This document shows, piece by piece, positions 7,394 to 16,540 of a stretch of DNA of 64,000 nt. Made by a program: the position numbers and the translations under genes. This stretch comes from Nonomuraea solani (lineage in GTDB: Bacteria; Actinomycetota; Actinomycetes; Streptosporangiales; Streptosporangiaceae): the NCBI RefSeq assembly GCF_900108335.1, contig NZ_FNVT01000007.1:1-64000 (forward strand), written 5' to 3'. Position 1 is the first letter of the stretch, and each line of letters starts with the position of its first letter. The notes under the pieces are model-generated. The model saw nothing but the letters and a program-made list of their open reading frames with translations. It was not told where the DNA came from and did not search any database.

Positions 7394-8034
7394 GCGCGAT
7401 ACGGGGAGACCGTGGGGTCGCCGTCGATCCAGAACCGCCACGGGGTGTCCTTGGCGGTCGAGACGCCGGTGCGCGGGCCTGACCTGATCGTGGCGGGGTC
7501 GGCGGGCCGGCCTTCCAGCACGGTGACCGACTCGCGCGGCCGGCCCAGGCCCGAGCCTTCGAGGATGGCGTCGAGGCCGTTGTGCTCGCGCAGCAGGCCG
7601 AGGGCCACGGCCAGGCGGGCGGGGCCGCGGGCCAGGTCGCGGTCCTCGATCCGGGCGCCGGCCGAGCGCCGGGCGTGGGCCACGGTCAGGCCGGCCACGA
7701 CCTCGCCCGCCCGCAGCAGCACGGCCGAGCCGTGGCCTTCCGGCAGGCAGACGAGGTTGGCGCAGAAGTGCATGCCGTAGGTGAAGTACACGTACAGGTG
7801 GCCCGGCGCGCCGAACATGACCGCGTTGCGTGGCGTTCTGCCCCGGTAGGTGTGGGAGGCCGGGTCCTCGCCGGGCAGGCCGTACGCCTCCACTTCGGTG
7901 AGGCGGACGGCGACGGGGCCGTTCGGGCCGCCGTGGACGAGCACGCGCCCGAGCAGATCGGGCGCGACCTCGTGTGCCGGCCGGTCGAAGAAGCCGCGCG
8001 GCAGCGCCGCGGAGCTCAGCTGCCCGCGGCCCAT
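7333..8034 (-). CDS. DNA-3-methyladenine glycosylase (AAG/MPG family)
   Basis: A 233-residue monofunctional alkylpurine DNA glycosylase of the mammalian AAG fold. Characteristic segments are LPRGFFDRPAHEVAPDLLGR at the N-terminus, RLTEVEAYGLPGEDPASH with the catalytic Glu, the Tyr-rich intercalation region PGHLYVYFTYGMHFC and the GPARLAVALGL block. It removes 3-methyladenine and related lesions in base-excision repair. The ATG overlaps the end of argH by 19 bp, so it is probably the last gene of the arginine transcript. The 3' end overlaps the convergent PH-domain gene. Confidence 0.95.
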   Translation of the reverse strand: MGRGQLSSAALPRGFFDRPAHEVAPDLLGRVLVHGGPNGPVAVRLTEVEAYGLPGEDPASHTYRGRTPRNAVMFGAPGHLYVYFTYGMHFCANLVCLPEGHGSAVLLRAGEVVAGLTVAHARRSAGARIEDRDLARGPARLAVALGLLREHNGLDAILEGSGLGRPRESVTVLEGRPADPATIRSGPRTGVSTAKDTPWRFWIDGDPTVSPYRAHVPRRRNAAATSVGEVPSS

Positions 8035-9431
8035 GCGGCCTGCGTGTCGACCACTTCCCTGAGCGCGCCGAGTTGGTCACGGACGCGGTCGGGGGCGGTG
8101 CCGCCGTGCGCCTTGCGGGCGGCCATGGCGCCGGGCACGCTCAGCACGCCGCGGACGTCGGGCGTCAGGTGCGGCGACACCTTGGCCAGCTCGTCGTCGG
8201 TCAGGTCGCCGAGGTCCTTGTCGTTGACCTGGCACCAGACCACGAGGTGGCCGACCGCCTCGTGCGCCTCGCGGAAGGGCACGCCGCGGCGAACCAGCAG
8301 CTCGGCCAGGTCGGTGGCCAGCGCGAACCCGTCGGGAGCCGAGGCCTCCATGCGGGCGGTGTTGACGCGCATGGTGGCGACCAGGCCGGCCATCGCGGGC
8401 AGGACCAGCAGCAGCGTGTCGACGGAGTCGAACACCGGCTCCTTGTCCTCCTGCAGGTCGCGGTTGTAGGTCAGCGGCAGGCCCTTGAGCGTGGTGAGCA
8501 GCGACATCAGGTTGCCGATGAGGCGGCCCGACTTGCCGCGGGCCAGCTCGGCCACGTCGGGGTTCTTCTTCTGCGGCATGATCGACGAGCCGGTGGAGTA
8601 GGCGTCGTCCATCTCGATCCAGCGGAACTCCTGCGAGGCCCACAGGACGATCTCCTCGCCCAGCCGCGACAGGTGCATGCCGATCATGGCGGCGTCGAAC
8701 AGGAACTCGGCCGCGAAGTCGCGGTCGGCGACGGCGTCCATCGAGTTGGGCGCGGCGGCGGAGAAGCCCAGCTCGGCGGCGACGGCCTGCGGGTCGAGCG
8801 GCAGCGAGGAGCCGGCCAGGGCGCCCGCGCCGAGCGGGGAGATCGCGGCGCGCTTGTCCCAGTCGATGAGCCGGTCGATGTCGCGGGTGAAGGCGTGCAC
8901 GTGGGCGAGGAGCTGGTGGCCGAAGGAGACCGGCTGCGCGTGCTGCAGGTGCGTCATGCCGGGCGCGGCCGTCTCGGCGTGCTGCTCGGCCTGGGCCATG
9001 AGCGCGGTCTCCAGCTCGACCAGGCGGGAGACGACGGAGCGCGCGTGGTCGCGGAGGTAGAGCCGCAGGTCGGTGGCGATCTGGTCGTTGCGCGAGCGGC
9101 CGGCGCGGAGCTTGCCGCCGAGCGAGCCGAGCCGTTCGAGCAGGCCGCGCTCCAGCGCGGTGTGCACGTCCTCGTCGGCGATCGTCGGCCGGAACTCGCC
9201 CGCCTTGCAGGCGCGCTCCAGATCGTCGAGCGCGCCGATCATGCGCTCGAGCTCCTCGTCGCTCAGCAGCTCCGCCCTGTGCAGCACGCGGGCGTGCGCC
9301 CTGGACGCGGCCAGGTCGTACGGCACCAGCCGCCAGTCGAAGTGCACGCTCACCGACAACCGGGCCAGCGCGTCGGCCGGGCCGCTCTCGAAGCGGGCGC
9401 CCCACAGCCGCATCGGCTTGCCATCACTCAC
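8016..9431 (-). CDS. argH: Argininosuccinate lyase
   Basis: A 471-residue member of the fumarase/aspartase superfamily that splits argininosuccinate to arginine and fumarate, the last step of arginine synthesis. The signature SSIMPQKKNPD is present with the catalytic Ser, together with the TGSS, HLQHAQPVSFGHQ and GRSRNDQIATDLR blocks. I place the start at GTG 9431 because GGAGG lies eight bases upstream; the in-frame ATGs just upstream contain or abut that ribosome-binding site. It follows argG after about 80 bp and precedes the DNA glycosylase gene. Confidence 0.97.
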   Translation of the reverse strand: MSDGKPMRLWGARFESGPADALARLSVSVHFDWRLVPYDLAASRAHARVLHRAELLSDEELERMIGALDDLERACKAGEFRPTIADEDVHTALERGLLERLGSLGGKLRAGRSRNDQIATDLRLYLRDHARSVVSRLVELETALMAQAEQHAETAAPGMTHLQHAQPVSFGHQLLAHVHAFTRDIDRLIDWDKRAAISPLGAGALAGSSLPLDPQAVAAELGFSAAAPNSMDAVADRDFAAEFLFDAAMIGMHLSRLGEEIVLWASQEFRWIEMDDAYSTGSSIMPQKKNPDVAELARGKSGRLIGNLMSLLTTLKGLPLTYNRDLQEDKEPVFDSVDTLLLVLPAMAGLVATMRVNTARMEASAPDGFALATDLAELLVRRGVPFREAHEAVGHLVVWCQVNDKDLGDLTDDELAKVSPHLTPDVRGVLSVPGAMAARKAHGGTAPDRVRDQLGALREVVDTQAAWAAGS

Positions 9432-9513
9432 CGTCATATCCTCCATTACCTTTCCGATGCCGCGTCCGGGGCCCGTTCATTCCCCCCGAGCCCCGGCGCG
9501 ACCATAGTGCAAG

Positions 9514-10713
9514 TCAGCCCTTGCGCGCGTCCCGGGCCGCCGCGATCTTAGCGGGCAGGGAGAAGAGCTGGACGAAGCCCTTGGCCAGCGACTGGTCGAA
9601 CGTGTCGCCGGTGTCGTAGGTGGCCAGGGAGAAGTCGTACAGGGAATCTTCGGAGCGGCGGCCGGTCACGGTCGCGTTTCCGCCGTGCAGGGTCATTCTG
9701 ATCTCGCCGTTGACGTGCTTCTGGGCGTCGGCGATGAGGGCGTCGAGCGCGCCCTTGAGCGGCGAGAACCACAGGCCGTCGTAGACGAGCTCGCCCCACC
9801 GCTGGTCCACGCCGCGCTTGAAGCGGGCGAGGTCGCGTTCGACGGTGACGTTCTCCAGCTCCATGTGCGCGGCGATGAGGGCGATGGCGCCGGGGGCCTC
9901 GTACACCTCGCGCGACTTGATGCCGACCAGGCGGTCCTCGACCATGTCGAGGCGGCCGACGCCCTGGGCGCCGGCGCGCTTGTTCAGCTCGTCGATGACC
10001 TGGTACGGCGTCAGCGCCCGCCCGTCCACCTTGACCGGCACGCCTCCCTCGAACGTGATCACGACCTCGTCCGCCGGGCGCGGCGTGGCCGGGTCGGCGG
10101 TGTAGGAGTAGACCTCGTCGGTCGGGCCGTTCCAGATGTCCTCCAGGAAGCCGGTCTCGACGGCGCGGCCCCAGAGGTTCTGGTCGATGGAGAACGGGTT
10201 CTTCTTCGAGGTCTCGATGGGCAGGCCCTTGGCCTCGGCGTACTCGATGGCCTTGTCGCGCGTCCACGCGAAGTCCCTCGCCGGGGCGATGACGCGCAGG
10301 TCGGGGGCGAGCGCGGCCAGGCCGGCCTCGAAGCGGACCTGGTCGTTGCCCTTGCCGGTGCAGCCGTGGGAGACGACCGTGCCTCCGAACTGCTTGGCCG
10401 CCGTGACGAGGTGCTTGACGATGAGCGGGCGCGACAGCGAGCAGACCAGCGGGTAGCGGTCCATGTAGAGGGCGTTGGCCTGGAGGGCCGGCACGCAGAA
10501 GTCGGTGGCGAACTCCTCCTTGGCGTCCACCACGACCGACTCGACGGCGCCGCAGTCCATGGCCCGCTTCTGGATGATCTCCATGTCCTCACCGCCCTGG
10601 CCGAGGTCCACGGCGATGGCCACGACCTCGGCGTTCATCTTCTCGGCGAGGTAGGGGATGGCAACGGAGGTATCGAGACCCCCGGAATATGCGAGGACTA
10701 CTCTTTCGGACAT
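9514..10713 (-). CDS. argG: Argininosuccinate synthase
   Basis: A 399-residue enzyme joining citrulline and aspartate with ATP hydrolysis to AMP and PPi. The PP-loop SGGLDTS occupies residues 10-16 at the N-terminus; VSHGCTGKGNDQVRFE and the ENVTVERDLARFK region are also typical. A good ribosome-binding site, GGAGAG, precedes the ATG. The gene follows argR by 20 bp and is part of the arg operon. Confidence 0.98.
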   Translation of the reverse strand: MSERVVLAYSGGLDTSVAIPYLAEKMNAEVVAIAVDLGQGGEDMEIIQKRAMDCGAVESVVVDAKEEFATDFCVPALQANALYMDRYPLVCSLSRPLIVKHLVTAAKQFGGTVVSHGCTGKGNDQVRFEAGLAALAPDLRVIAPARDFAWTRDKAIEYAEAKGLPIETSKKNPFSIDQNLWGRAVETGFLEDIWNGPTDEVYSYTADPATPRPADEVVITFEGGVPVKVDGRALTPYQVIDELNKRAGAQGVGRLDMVEDRLVGIKSREVYEAPGAIALIAAHMELENVTVERDLARFKRGVDQRWGELVYDGLWFSPLKGALDALIADAQKHVNGEIRMTLHGGNATVTGRRSEDSLYDFSLATYDTGDTFDQSLAKGFVQLFSLPAKIAAARDARKG

Positions 10714-10733
10714 TTCACTCTCCTAAGGGTCTC

Positions 10734-11240
10734 TTAGCTTCGTTTGTCGGCGACCTTCAGCAGGGCGTCGGCGACCGCCTGCCCGCCCGTGGGGTCGCGG
10801 CTGATCACGAGGATCGTGTCGTCGCCCGCGACCGTGCCGAGGATCGACTCCCAGTCGGCGTGGTCGATGGCCGAGGCGAGGAACTGGGCCGCGCCCGGCG
10901 GGGTGCGCACGATGACCAGGTTGGCCGACGCCTCGGCCGCGACCAGCAGTTCCTCCGCGATGCGGTGCAGCCGCGCCGCCGGGGACTCGCCGGTGCCCAG
11001 CCGGGCCAGCGGGATCCGGCCGCCGCCCTCACCGGGCAGCGCGTACACGAGTGAGCCGTCCTCGGCGCGCAGCTTGAGCGCGCCGAGCTCGTCGAGGTCA
11101 CGCGAGAGCGTGGCCTGGGTGACCTCGACACCGCTCTCGGCGAGCAGCTTGGCCAGCTCCGGCTGGGAGCGCACGGCCTGCCGCTGCAGCAGGTCGGTGA
11201 TCTTCGCCTGCCGCCCCGCCTTGGTCATCGGGATCGTCAT
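10734..11240 (-). CDS. argR: Arginine repressor
   Basis: A 168-residue ArgR/AhrC protein. The N-terminal winged helix contains the SQPELAKLLAESGVEVTQATLSRDL motif (about residues 30-54), followed by the LDELGALKLR wing and a C-terminal oligomerisation and arginine-binding domain that includes LVIVRTPPGAAQFLASAID and the GTVAGDDTILVI strand with the arginine-binding Asp pair. It represses arginine genes by binding ARG boxes such as the one before argC. Its ATG overlaps the argF stop as ATGA; a second ATG four codons in is possible. The reading frame stays open upstream only as the shadow of argF. Confidence 0.96.
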   Translation of the reverse strand: MTIPMTKAGRQAKITDLLQRQAVRSQPELAKLLAESGVEVTQATLSRDLDELGALKLRAEDGSLVYALPGEGGGRIPLARLGTGESPAARLHRIAEELLVAAEASANLVIVRTPPGAAQFLASAIDHADWESILGTVAGDDTILVISRDPTGGQAVADALLKVADKRS

Positions 11241-12187
11241 CTCCGGGTGGCCAGCCAGTGCAGCAGGGCCTTCTGGGCGTGCAGGCGGTTCTCCGCCTGG
11301 TCCCACACGACGCTGCGCGGGCCTTCGAGGACCTCGGCGGTGATCTCGTAGCCACGGTAGGCGGGCAGGCAGTGCAGCACGATCGCGTCCGCCGCGGCGT
11401 GTTCGAGCAGCTCGTCGTTCACCTGGTACGGCATCAGCGCCGCCACCCGCTCCTCCTTGCCGTCCTGCCCCATCGAGACCCACGTGTCGGTCGCGATCAC
11501 GTGGGCGCCCTGGACGGCGGCCACGGGGTCGGACAGCGCGACCACCGAGCCGCCCGTCTTGGCGGCTATGGCGGCGGCCTGGTCGAGGATGACCGCGTCC
11601 GGCTGGTAGGCGGCCGGGGCGGCGATACGTACGTGCAGGCCTGCTGTGGCGCCGCCCAGCAGGTAGGAGTGGGCCATGTTGTTGGCCCCGTCGCCCACGA
11701 AGGTGAGCGTGAGCCCGGCGGTGCGGCCCAGCCGCTCGCGCACGGTCTGCAGGTCGGCGAGGATCTGGCAGGGGTGGAACTCGTCGGTGAGCGCGTTGAC
11801 GACCGGCACCCCGGAGTGGGCGGCCATCTCGTCGATGAGCTCCTGGCCGCTGGTCCGCCAGACGATGGCGGCGACCTGCCGGTCGAGGACCCTGGCGAGG
11901 TCGGCGGGCGGCTCGCCGCGGCCCATGAGCGCCGAGACGTTGTCGACGACCAGCGGCAGGCCGCCGAGCTCGCCGATGCCGGTGTGGAAGGAGACGCGCG
12001 TCCTGGCCGACGGCTTGTCGAACAGGACGGCCACGGTCCGCGGGCCCTCGAAGGGGCGGTAGCCGAACCTGTCCTTCTTCATGGCGGCGGCGAGGTCGAG
12101 CACCTCCGCCTGCTCGTCCGGCGAGAGGTCGTCGTCACGCAGGAAGTGTCTGATCTGCGCCGAGTCCGCGCCAGGCCTGATGGTCAT
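11237..12187 (-). CDS. argF: Ornithine carbamoyltransferase
   Basis: A 316-residue transcarbamylase forming citrulline from ornithine and carbamoyl phosphate. The carbamoyl-phosphate loop KPSARTR contains the SxRTR signature (60-64); TDEFHPCQ and the ornithine-site HCLPAYRG are present. The start ATG overlaps the argD stop in ATGA, and its own stop overlaps argR in the same way, so translation is coupled along argD-argF-argR. The upstream in-frame open sequence is argD read in another frame. Confidence 0.98.
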   Translation of the reverse strand: MTIRPGADSAQIRHFLRDDDLSPDEQAEVLDLAAAMKKDRFGYRPFEGPRTVAVLFDKPSARTRVSFHTGIGELGGLPLVVDNVSALMGRGEPPADLARVLDRQVAAIVWRTSGQELIDEMAAHSGVPVVNALTDEFHPCQILADLQTVRERLGRTAGLTLTFVGDGANNMAHSYLLGGATAGLHVRIAAPAAYQPDAVILDQAAAIAAKTGGSVVALSDPVAAVQGAHVIATDTWVSMGQDGKEERVAALMPYQVNDELLEHAAADAIVLHCLPAYRGYEITAEVLEGPRSVVWDQAENRLHAQKALLHWLATRR

Positions 12188-13350
12188 TTCGCCGCCTCCG
12201 TCAGGATCGCGGGGAACGCGGAGACGAACGTGTCCACTTCGCCGGCCGTCACGACCAGCGGCGGCGCGATGCGGACCGCGTCCGGCTGAAGGGCGTTGAC
12301 CAGGAAGCCGGCGTCCTGGGCGGCCTGCTGGACCTGGGCCGAGCGCGGCTCGCCGAGGACGGCGGCCAGCCACAGGCCGCGGCCGCGCACCCCCTTGAGC
12401 AGCGGGTGATCGACCGATTCGAGGCCGGTGCGCAGCCGGTCGGCGACCGACGTGACGTGGCCGAGGTCGAGGGTGCCGAGCACGGCCAGCGCCGCGGCGC
12501 ACGAGACCGGGTTGCCGCCGAACGTCGAGCCGTGGTCGCCCTTCTCGAACAGCCGGCCCACGTCGCCGAAGCCGATGCAGGCGCCGATCGGCAGCCCGCC
12601 CCCGAGGCCCTTGGCCAGGGTCAGGATGTCGGGGGTGACGCCGTCGGCCTGGTGGGCGAACCAGTGCCCGCTGCGGCCGATGGCGGACTGGATCTCGTCG
12701 GCGACCAGCAGGGCGCCGGTCGAGTCGCAGATCTCGCGGGCGGCCTCGAAGTAGCCCTCGGGCGGCGGGACCACGCCGGCCTCGCCCTGCGTGGGCTCCA
12801 GGAAGACCGCGATGCAGTCGCCGGTGACGGCCTCCTTGAGGGCGTCGGCGTCGCCGTACGGGACGAAGCGCACCTCCACCGGGAACGGGCCGAACTGGTC
12901 GCGGATGGCCTTCTTGCCGGTCAGCGACAGGGCGCCGATCGTCCGGCCGTGGAAGCCGTTCTCGGCGGCCACGAAGTAGGTGCGGCCCTCGCGCCTGCCG
13001 TACTTCAGCGCCAGCTTGTACGCCGCCTCGTTGGCCTCGGTGCCGGAGTTGGCGAAGAACACCCGGGCGGGGCCGTCCAGCAGGGACAGGAGCTTCTCGG
13101 CGAGCAGCACTTCGGGCTCGTGCAGGAACAGGTTGCTCGTGTGCGCGATCGTGGCGACCTGCCTGCTGACGGCCTCGATCAGGGCCGGGTGGGCGTGGCC
13201 GAGCGAGCTGGTCGCGATGCCGGCGATGAAGTCGAGATACTCCTTGCCGTCCACGTCCCACACGCGGGTGCCCTCGCCTCGTGCCAGCGCCACAGGGGGG
13301 ACCCCGTAGTTGGGCATGAATGCTTGGCCGAACCTCTCGAACAGGTTCAT
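12184..13350 (-). CDS. argD: Acetylornithine aminotransferase
   Basis: A 388-residue class III PLP-dependent aminotransferase converting N-acetylglutamate semialdehyde to N-acetylornithine. Key segments are ANSGTEANEAAYKLA, the PLP-binding LVADEIQSAIGR and the Schiff-base lysine in LAKGLGGGLPIGA (K247). Length is normal. Its start codon shares one base with the argB stop (TGATG). Confidence 0.97.
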   Translation of the reverse strand: MNLFERFGQAFMPNYGVPPVALARGEGTRVWDVDGKEYLDFIAGIATSSLGHAHPALIEAVSRQVATIAHTSNLFLHEPEVLLAEKLLSLLDGPARVFFANSGTEANEAAYKLALKYGRREGRTYFVAAENGFHGRTIGALSLTGKKAIRDQFGPFPVEVRFVPYGDADALKEAVTGDCIAVFLEPTQGEAGVVPPPEGYFEAAREICDSTGALLVADEIQSAIGRSGHWFAHQADGVTPDILTLAKGLGGGLPIGACIGFGDVGRLFEKGDHGSTFGGNPVSCAAALAVLGTLDLGHVTSVADRLRTGLESVDHPLLKGVRGRGLWLAAVLGEPRSAQVQQAAQDAGFLVNALQPDAVRIAPPLVVTAGEVDTFVSAFPAILTEAAK

Positions 13351-14222
13351 CAGGGCATCACCATCGTTCCGATTCCTTCATTGGTGAAGATCTCCAGCAG
13401 CAGCGAGTGCGGCACGCGGCCGTCCAGCACGTGGGCCTGCGGGACACCGCCGCGCACGGCCGTCAGGCACGCCTCCATCTTGGGCACCATGCCGCTGGAC
13501 AGGGCGGGCATCATCGCCTCGAGTTCGTCGGCGTTCAGCTTGTCGATGACGTCGGTGTCGTCGGGCCAGTTGGCGTACAGGCCCTCCACGTCGGTCAGGA
13601 CGATCAGCTTGTGCGCCGAGAGCGCCACGGCCAGTGCGGCGGCGGCGGTGTCGGCGTTGACGTTGTAGATCTCTCCATCGTCGCCCCTGGCGACGCTGGA
13701 GACGATCGGGATGCGGCCGTCGTCGATGAGGGCGCGCACGGCGCCGGGGTCGACCTTGATGATCTCGCCGACCTGGCCGATGTCGACGGGCTCGCCGTCC
13801 ACGATGGCGTACTTGCGCTCGGCCGTGAACAGGTGGGCGTCTTCGCCGGACATGCCGACGGCGAACGGGCCGCGCCGGTTGACCAGGCCCACGATGTCGC
13901 GGTTGACCTGGCCCGTGAGGACCATCCTGACGACCTGCATGGCCTCGGGCGTGGTGACCCGCAGCCCGGCGGTGAACGTGGACTCGATGCCCAGCTTGTC
14001 GAGCGCGCTGCTGATCTGCGGGCCACCGCCGTGCACGACGATCGGGCGCAGGCCGACGTGGTGCAGGAACACGACGTCCTCGGCGAAGCCCTCCTTGAGG
14101 GACTCCTCGATCATCGCGTTGCCGCCGTACTTGATGACGACGGTCGCGCCGCGGAAGCTCGTCAGCCAGGGCAGCGCCTCGATCAGGGCGCCGGCCTTGC
14201 TCTGGGCGGTGGACAGCCTCAT
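13350..14222 (-). CDS. argB: Acetylglutamate kinase
   Basis: A 290-residue amino-acid kinase that phosphorylates N-acetylglutamate. The N-terminal KYGGNAM lysine loop, VVHGGGPQIS glycine loop, the arginine-allosteric N-terminal extension (STAQSKAGALIEALPWL) and the VLTDVEGLYANW block are all present. The extension suggests feedback inhibition by arginine, as known for cyclic-pathway enzymes. The ATG overlaps the argJ stop as ATGA, which fixes the start in a frame that remains open far upstream. Confidence 0.97.
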   Translation of the reverse strand: MRLSTAQSKAGALIEALPWLTSFRGATVVIKYGGNAMIEESLKEGFAEDVVFLHHVGLRPIVVHGGGPQISSALDKLGIESTFTAGLRVTTPEAMQVVRMVLTGQVNRDIVGLVNRRGPFAVGMSGEDAHLFTAERKYAIVDGEPVDIGQVGEIIKVDPGAVRALIDDGRIPIVSSVARGDDGEIYNVNADTAAAALAVALSAHKLIVLTDVEGLYANWPDDTDVIDKLNADELEAMMPALSSGMVPKMEACLTAVRGGVPQAHVLDGRVPHSLLLEIFTNEGIGTMVMP

Positions 14223-15439
14223 GAGGAGTACGCCGAGTTCTCGTGCACGTAGTCGGCCGTCAGGTCGGTGGTGTGCACGGTCGCGGTGTGCGGGCCCGCC
14301 GACAGGTCGACGGTGATCGTCACGTCGCGGGGGCGCATGTCCACCTTGGAGCGGTCGTCGCCGACCGCGCCGGCCCGGCAGATCCAGATGCCGTTGATGG
14401 CCACGTTGAGCCGGTCGGGCTCGAACGCGGCGTCGGTGGTGCCGACGGCGGCCAGGACGCGGCCCCAGTTGGGGTCCTCGCCGTGGATGGCGCACTTGAG
14501 CAGGTTGGAGCGGGCGACCGAGCGGCCGACCTTGACGGCGTCGTCCTCGGAGGCGGCGCCGACCACCTCGATGGCGATGGCCTTGGAGGCGCCCTCGGCG
14601 TCCACCAGGAGCTGCCTGGCCAGGTCGGCGCAGACCTCCACGACCTTCTGCTCGAACTCGGCCAGGTCGGGCTTGACCCCGGCGGCGCCGCTGGCCAGCA
14701 GGAGCACGGTGTCGTTGGTGGACATGCAGCCGTCGGTGTCGAGCCGGTCGAACGTCTGCGCCGTGGCCCTGCGCAGCGTGGCGTCGAGCTCCTCGCTGGT
14801 CAGGTCGGCGTCGGTGGTGATCACGCAGAGCATGGTGGCCAGGGCGGGGGCGAGCATGCCCGCGCCCTTGGCCATGCCGCCCACCATGTACCCGCGGGGG
14901 GCTTTGCCCCCCGCGTTCCCCCCCAAAGGCTTCGAAGAGGCGTCTTCTGCTGCGGCGGCTTCGCCGCCGCGGCGGAAGGAGATCTTGGAGACGGTGTCGG
15001 TGGTGCGGATGGCGTCGGCGGCGGCCAGGCCGCCGTCGCGCGAGAGCTGGCCCGCGGCGGTCTCGACGCCGGACAGCAGCTCGTCCATCGGCAGCCGCTC
15101 GCCGATCAGGCCGGTCGAGCAGATCGCGACCTCGCCCGCGGAGTCGGCCAGCAGCTCGGCGGCCTTCTCGGCGGTGGCGTGGGTGTCCTGGAAGCCCTCG
15201 GGCCCGGTGCAGGCGTTGGCGCCGCCCGAGTTGAGCACGACAGCGCGCAGCCGCCCGCCCGACAGGACCTGCTGCGACCACAGCACGGGGGCGGCCTTCA
15301 CCCGGTTGGCGGTGAACACGCCGGCGGCGGCGCGGCTGGGTCCGTCGTTGACGACGAGGGCCAGGTCGCGGGCGCCGCCGGATTTGATCCCGGCGGCAAC
15401 ACCCGCGGCTCTGAACCCCAGAGGGGCGGTAACGCTCAT
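14219..15439 (-). CDS. argJ: Bifunctional glutamate N-acetyltransferase/amino-acid acetyltransferase
   Basis: A 406-residue ArgJ precursor. It transfers acetyl from N-acetylornithine to glutamate (cyclic pathway) and can also use acetyl-CoA. Autocleavage would occur at A201-T202 in MLAPALATML, leaving T202 as the catalytic nucleophile of the beta chain. A GGAGG site sits before the ATG. An oddity lies just before the conserved GGMAKGAGM block: residues about 156-183 form a low-complexity Ala/Gly/Ser-rich insert absent, from memory, in typical ArgJ, and its DNA is two perfect hairpins. The insert keeps the frame, so the protein is probably still active. Confidence 0.95.
   Translation of the reverse strand: MSVTAPLGFRAAGVAAGIKSGGARDLALVVNDGPSRAAAGVFTANRVKAAPVLWSQQVLSGGRLRAVVLNSGGANACTGPEGFQDTHATAEKAAELLADSAGEVAICSTGLIGERLPMDELLSGVETAAGQLSRDGGLAAADAIRTTDTVSKISFRRGGEAAAAEDASSKPLGGNAGGKAPRGYMVGGMAKGAGMLAPALATMLCVITTDADLTSEELDATLRRATAQTFDRLDTDGCMSTNDTVLLLASGAAGVKPDLAEFEQKVVEVCADLARQLLVDAEGASKAIAIEVVGAASEDDAVKVGRSVARSNLLKCAIHGEDPNWGRVLAAVGTTDAAFEPDRLNVAINGIWICRAGAVGDDRSKVDMRPRDVTITVDLSAGPHTATVHTTDLTADYVHENSAYSS
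14893..14915. repeat. Perfect inverted repeat inside argJ (hairpin 1)
   Basis: CGCGGGGGGC and GCCCCCCGCG form 10-bp perfect arms around TTT. Together with the hairpin at 14952-14970 it makes up most of an extra in-frame segment of argJ, and looks like a small palindromic mobile or REP-type element rather than a terminator. Confidence 0.85.
14952..14970. repeat. Perfect inverted repeat inside argJ (hairpin 2)
   Basis: GCGGCGGC and GCCGCCGC form 8-bp arms around TTC. It encodes part of the alanine-rich stretch at residues 157-163 of ArgJ. Confidence 0.8.
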
Positions 15440-15506
15440 GCGGCCTCCTTCGTCGGCATGGGGAGCGTTAGACGCCCGTGCTCATTGGTTCGTTCGCTGC
15501 GCTCTC

Positions 15507-16529
15507 TCACGGTGCGACTCCTGTCAGGGGAAGGCCGAGCTCTTCCGGCAGGCCGAGGGCGAGGTTCACGCTCTGGATGGCGCCTCCGGCCGTGCCCTTG
15601 GTGAGGTTGTCGATGGCGATGACGGCGACCACGCGGCCCGCGCGTTCGTCGAGCGTCACCTGCAGGGCGGCGGTGTTGGCGCCGTACGTCATGGAGGTGG
15701 CGGGCCAGACGCCCTCGGGCAGCAGCCGGACGAACGGCTCGCCCTTCAGCGCGACCTCGTACGCCGACCGCAGCGACTCCTTCGTGACCCCGGGCGCGGC
15801 CGGGGCGGAGCAGGTGGCGAGGATGCCGCGGCTCATCGGCGCCAGCGTCGGCGTGAACGACACCCGCACGGGAGTGCCCGCGGCGGCCGTCAGGCCCTGC
15901 TCCATCTCGGGAGTGTGCCGGTGGACGCCGCCGACGGAGTAGGCACTGACCGAGCCCATGACCTCGCTGCCGAGCAGGCCGGGCTTGAGCGACTTGCCGG
16001 CGCCGCTGGTGCCGCTGGCGGCGACCACGACCACGTCGGGCCCGGCGAGCCCGGCGGCGAACGCGGGCGTCAGCGCGAGCAGCACGGAGGTCGGGTAGCA
16101 GCCGGGGACCGCGATGCGCGTCGCCCGCTTCAGCACCTCGCGCTGGCCGGGCAGCTCGGGCAGGCCGTAGGGCCAGGTGCCGGCGTGCTCGCCGCCGTAG
16201 AACTCGTGCCAGGCGGCCGGGTCGGCGAGGCGGTGGTCGGCGCCGCAGTCGGCCACCACCGTCTCCTCGCCGAGCTGGGCGGCGACGGCGGCCGAGTGGC
16301 CGTGCGGCAGGGCCAGGAAGACGACGTCGTGCCCGGCCAGGGTCTCGGCGGTGGTGTCCTCGATGATCCGGTCGGCCAGTTGCGGCAGGTGGGGCTGGTG
16401 GGCGCCAAGCGGGGTGCCCGCGCTGGAGGCGGCGGTCAGCGCGCCGATCTCGAACTCAGGATGGCCGAGCAGGAGGCGGAGCAGCTCCCCTCCCGCGTAG
16501 CCGCTGGCTCCCGCGATCGCTGCCCTCAT
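15507..16529 (-). CDS. argC: N-acetyl-gamma-glutamyl-phosphate reductase
   Basis: A 340-residue NADP-dependent reductase making N-acetylglutamate semialdehyde. The N-terminal dinucleotide fold starts IAGASGYAGGE, and the catalytic cysteine is C144 in VAVPGCYPTS with the later GVHRHTPE motif. It is the first gene of argCJBDFRGH; AGGGGGA precedes the ATG. A perfect ARG-box-like palindrome lies a dozen bases upstream, so repression by ArgR is likely. Confidence 0.98.
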   Translation of the reverse strand: MRAAIAGASGYAGGELLRLLLGHPEFEIGALTAASSAGTPLGAHQPHLPQLADRIIEDTTAETLAGHDVVFLALPHGHSAAVAAQLGEETVVADCGADHRLADPAAWHEFYGGEHAGTWPYGLPELPGQREVLKRATRIAVPGCYPTSVLLALTPAFAAGLAGPDVVVVAASGTSGAGKSLKPGLLGSEVMGSVSAYSVGGVHRHTPEMEQGLTAAAGTPVRVSFTPTLAPMSRGILATCSAPAAPGVTKESLRSAYEVALKGEPFVRLLPEGVWPATSMTYGANTAALQVTLDERAGRVVAVIAIDNLTKGTAGGAIQSVNLALGLPEELGLPLTGVAP

Positions 16530-16540
16530 TCAAATCCCCC

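Noticed and set aside
14893..14915. Intrinsic terminator inside argJ
   Set aside because: Although the hairpin is strong, there is no U-run, it lies in an intact coding frame and seven more arg genes would be cut off.
13350..15281. Apparent fusion of argB with a long N-terminal extension
   Set aside because: The extension is argJ read out of frame; the ATGA overlap at 14219-14222 fixes the argB start.
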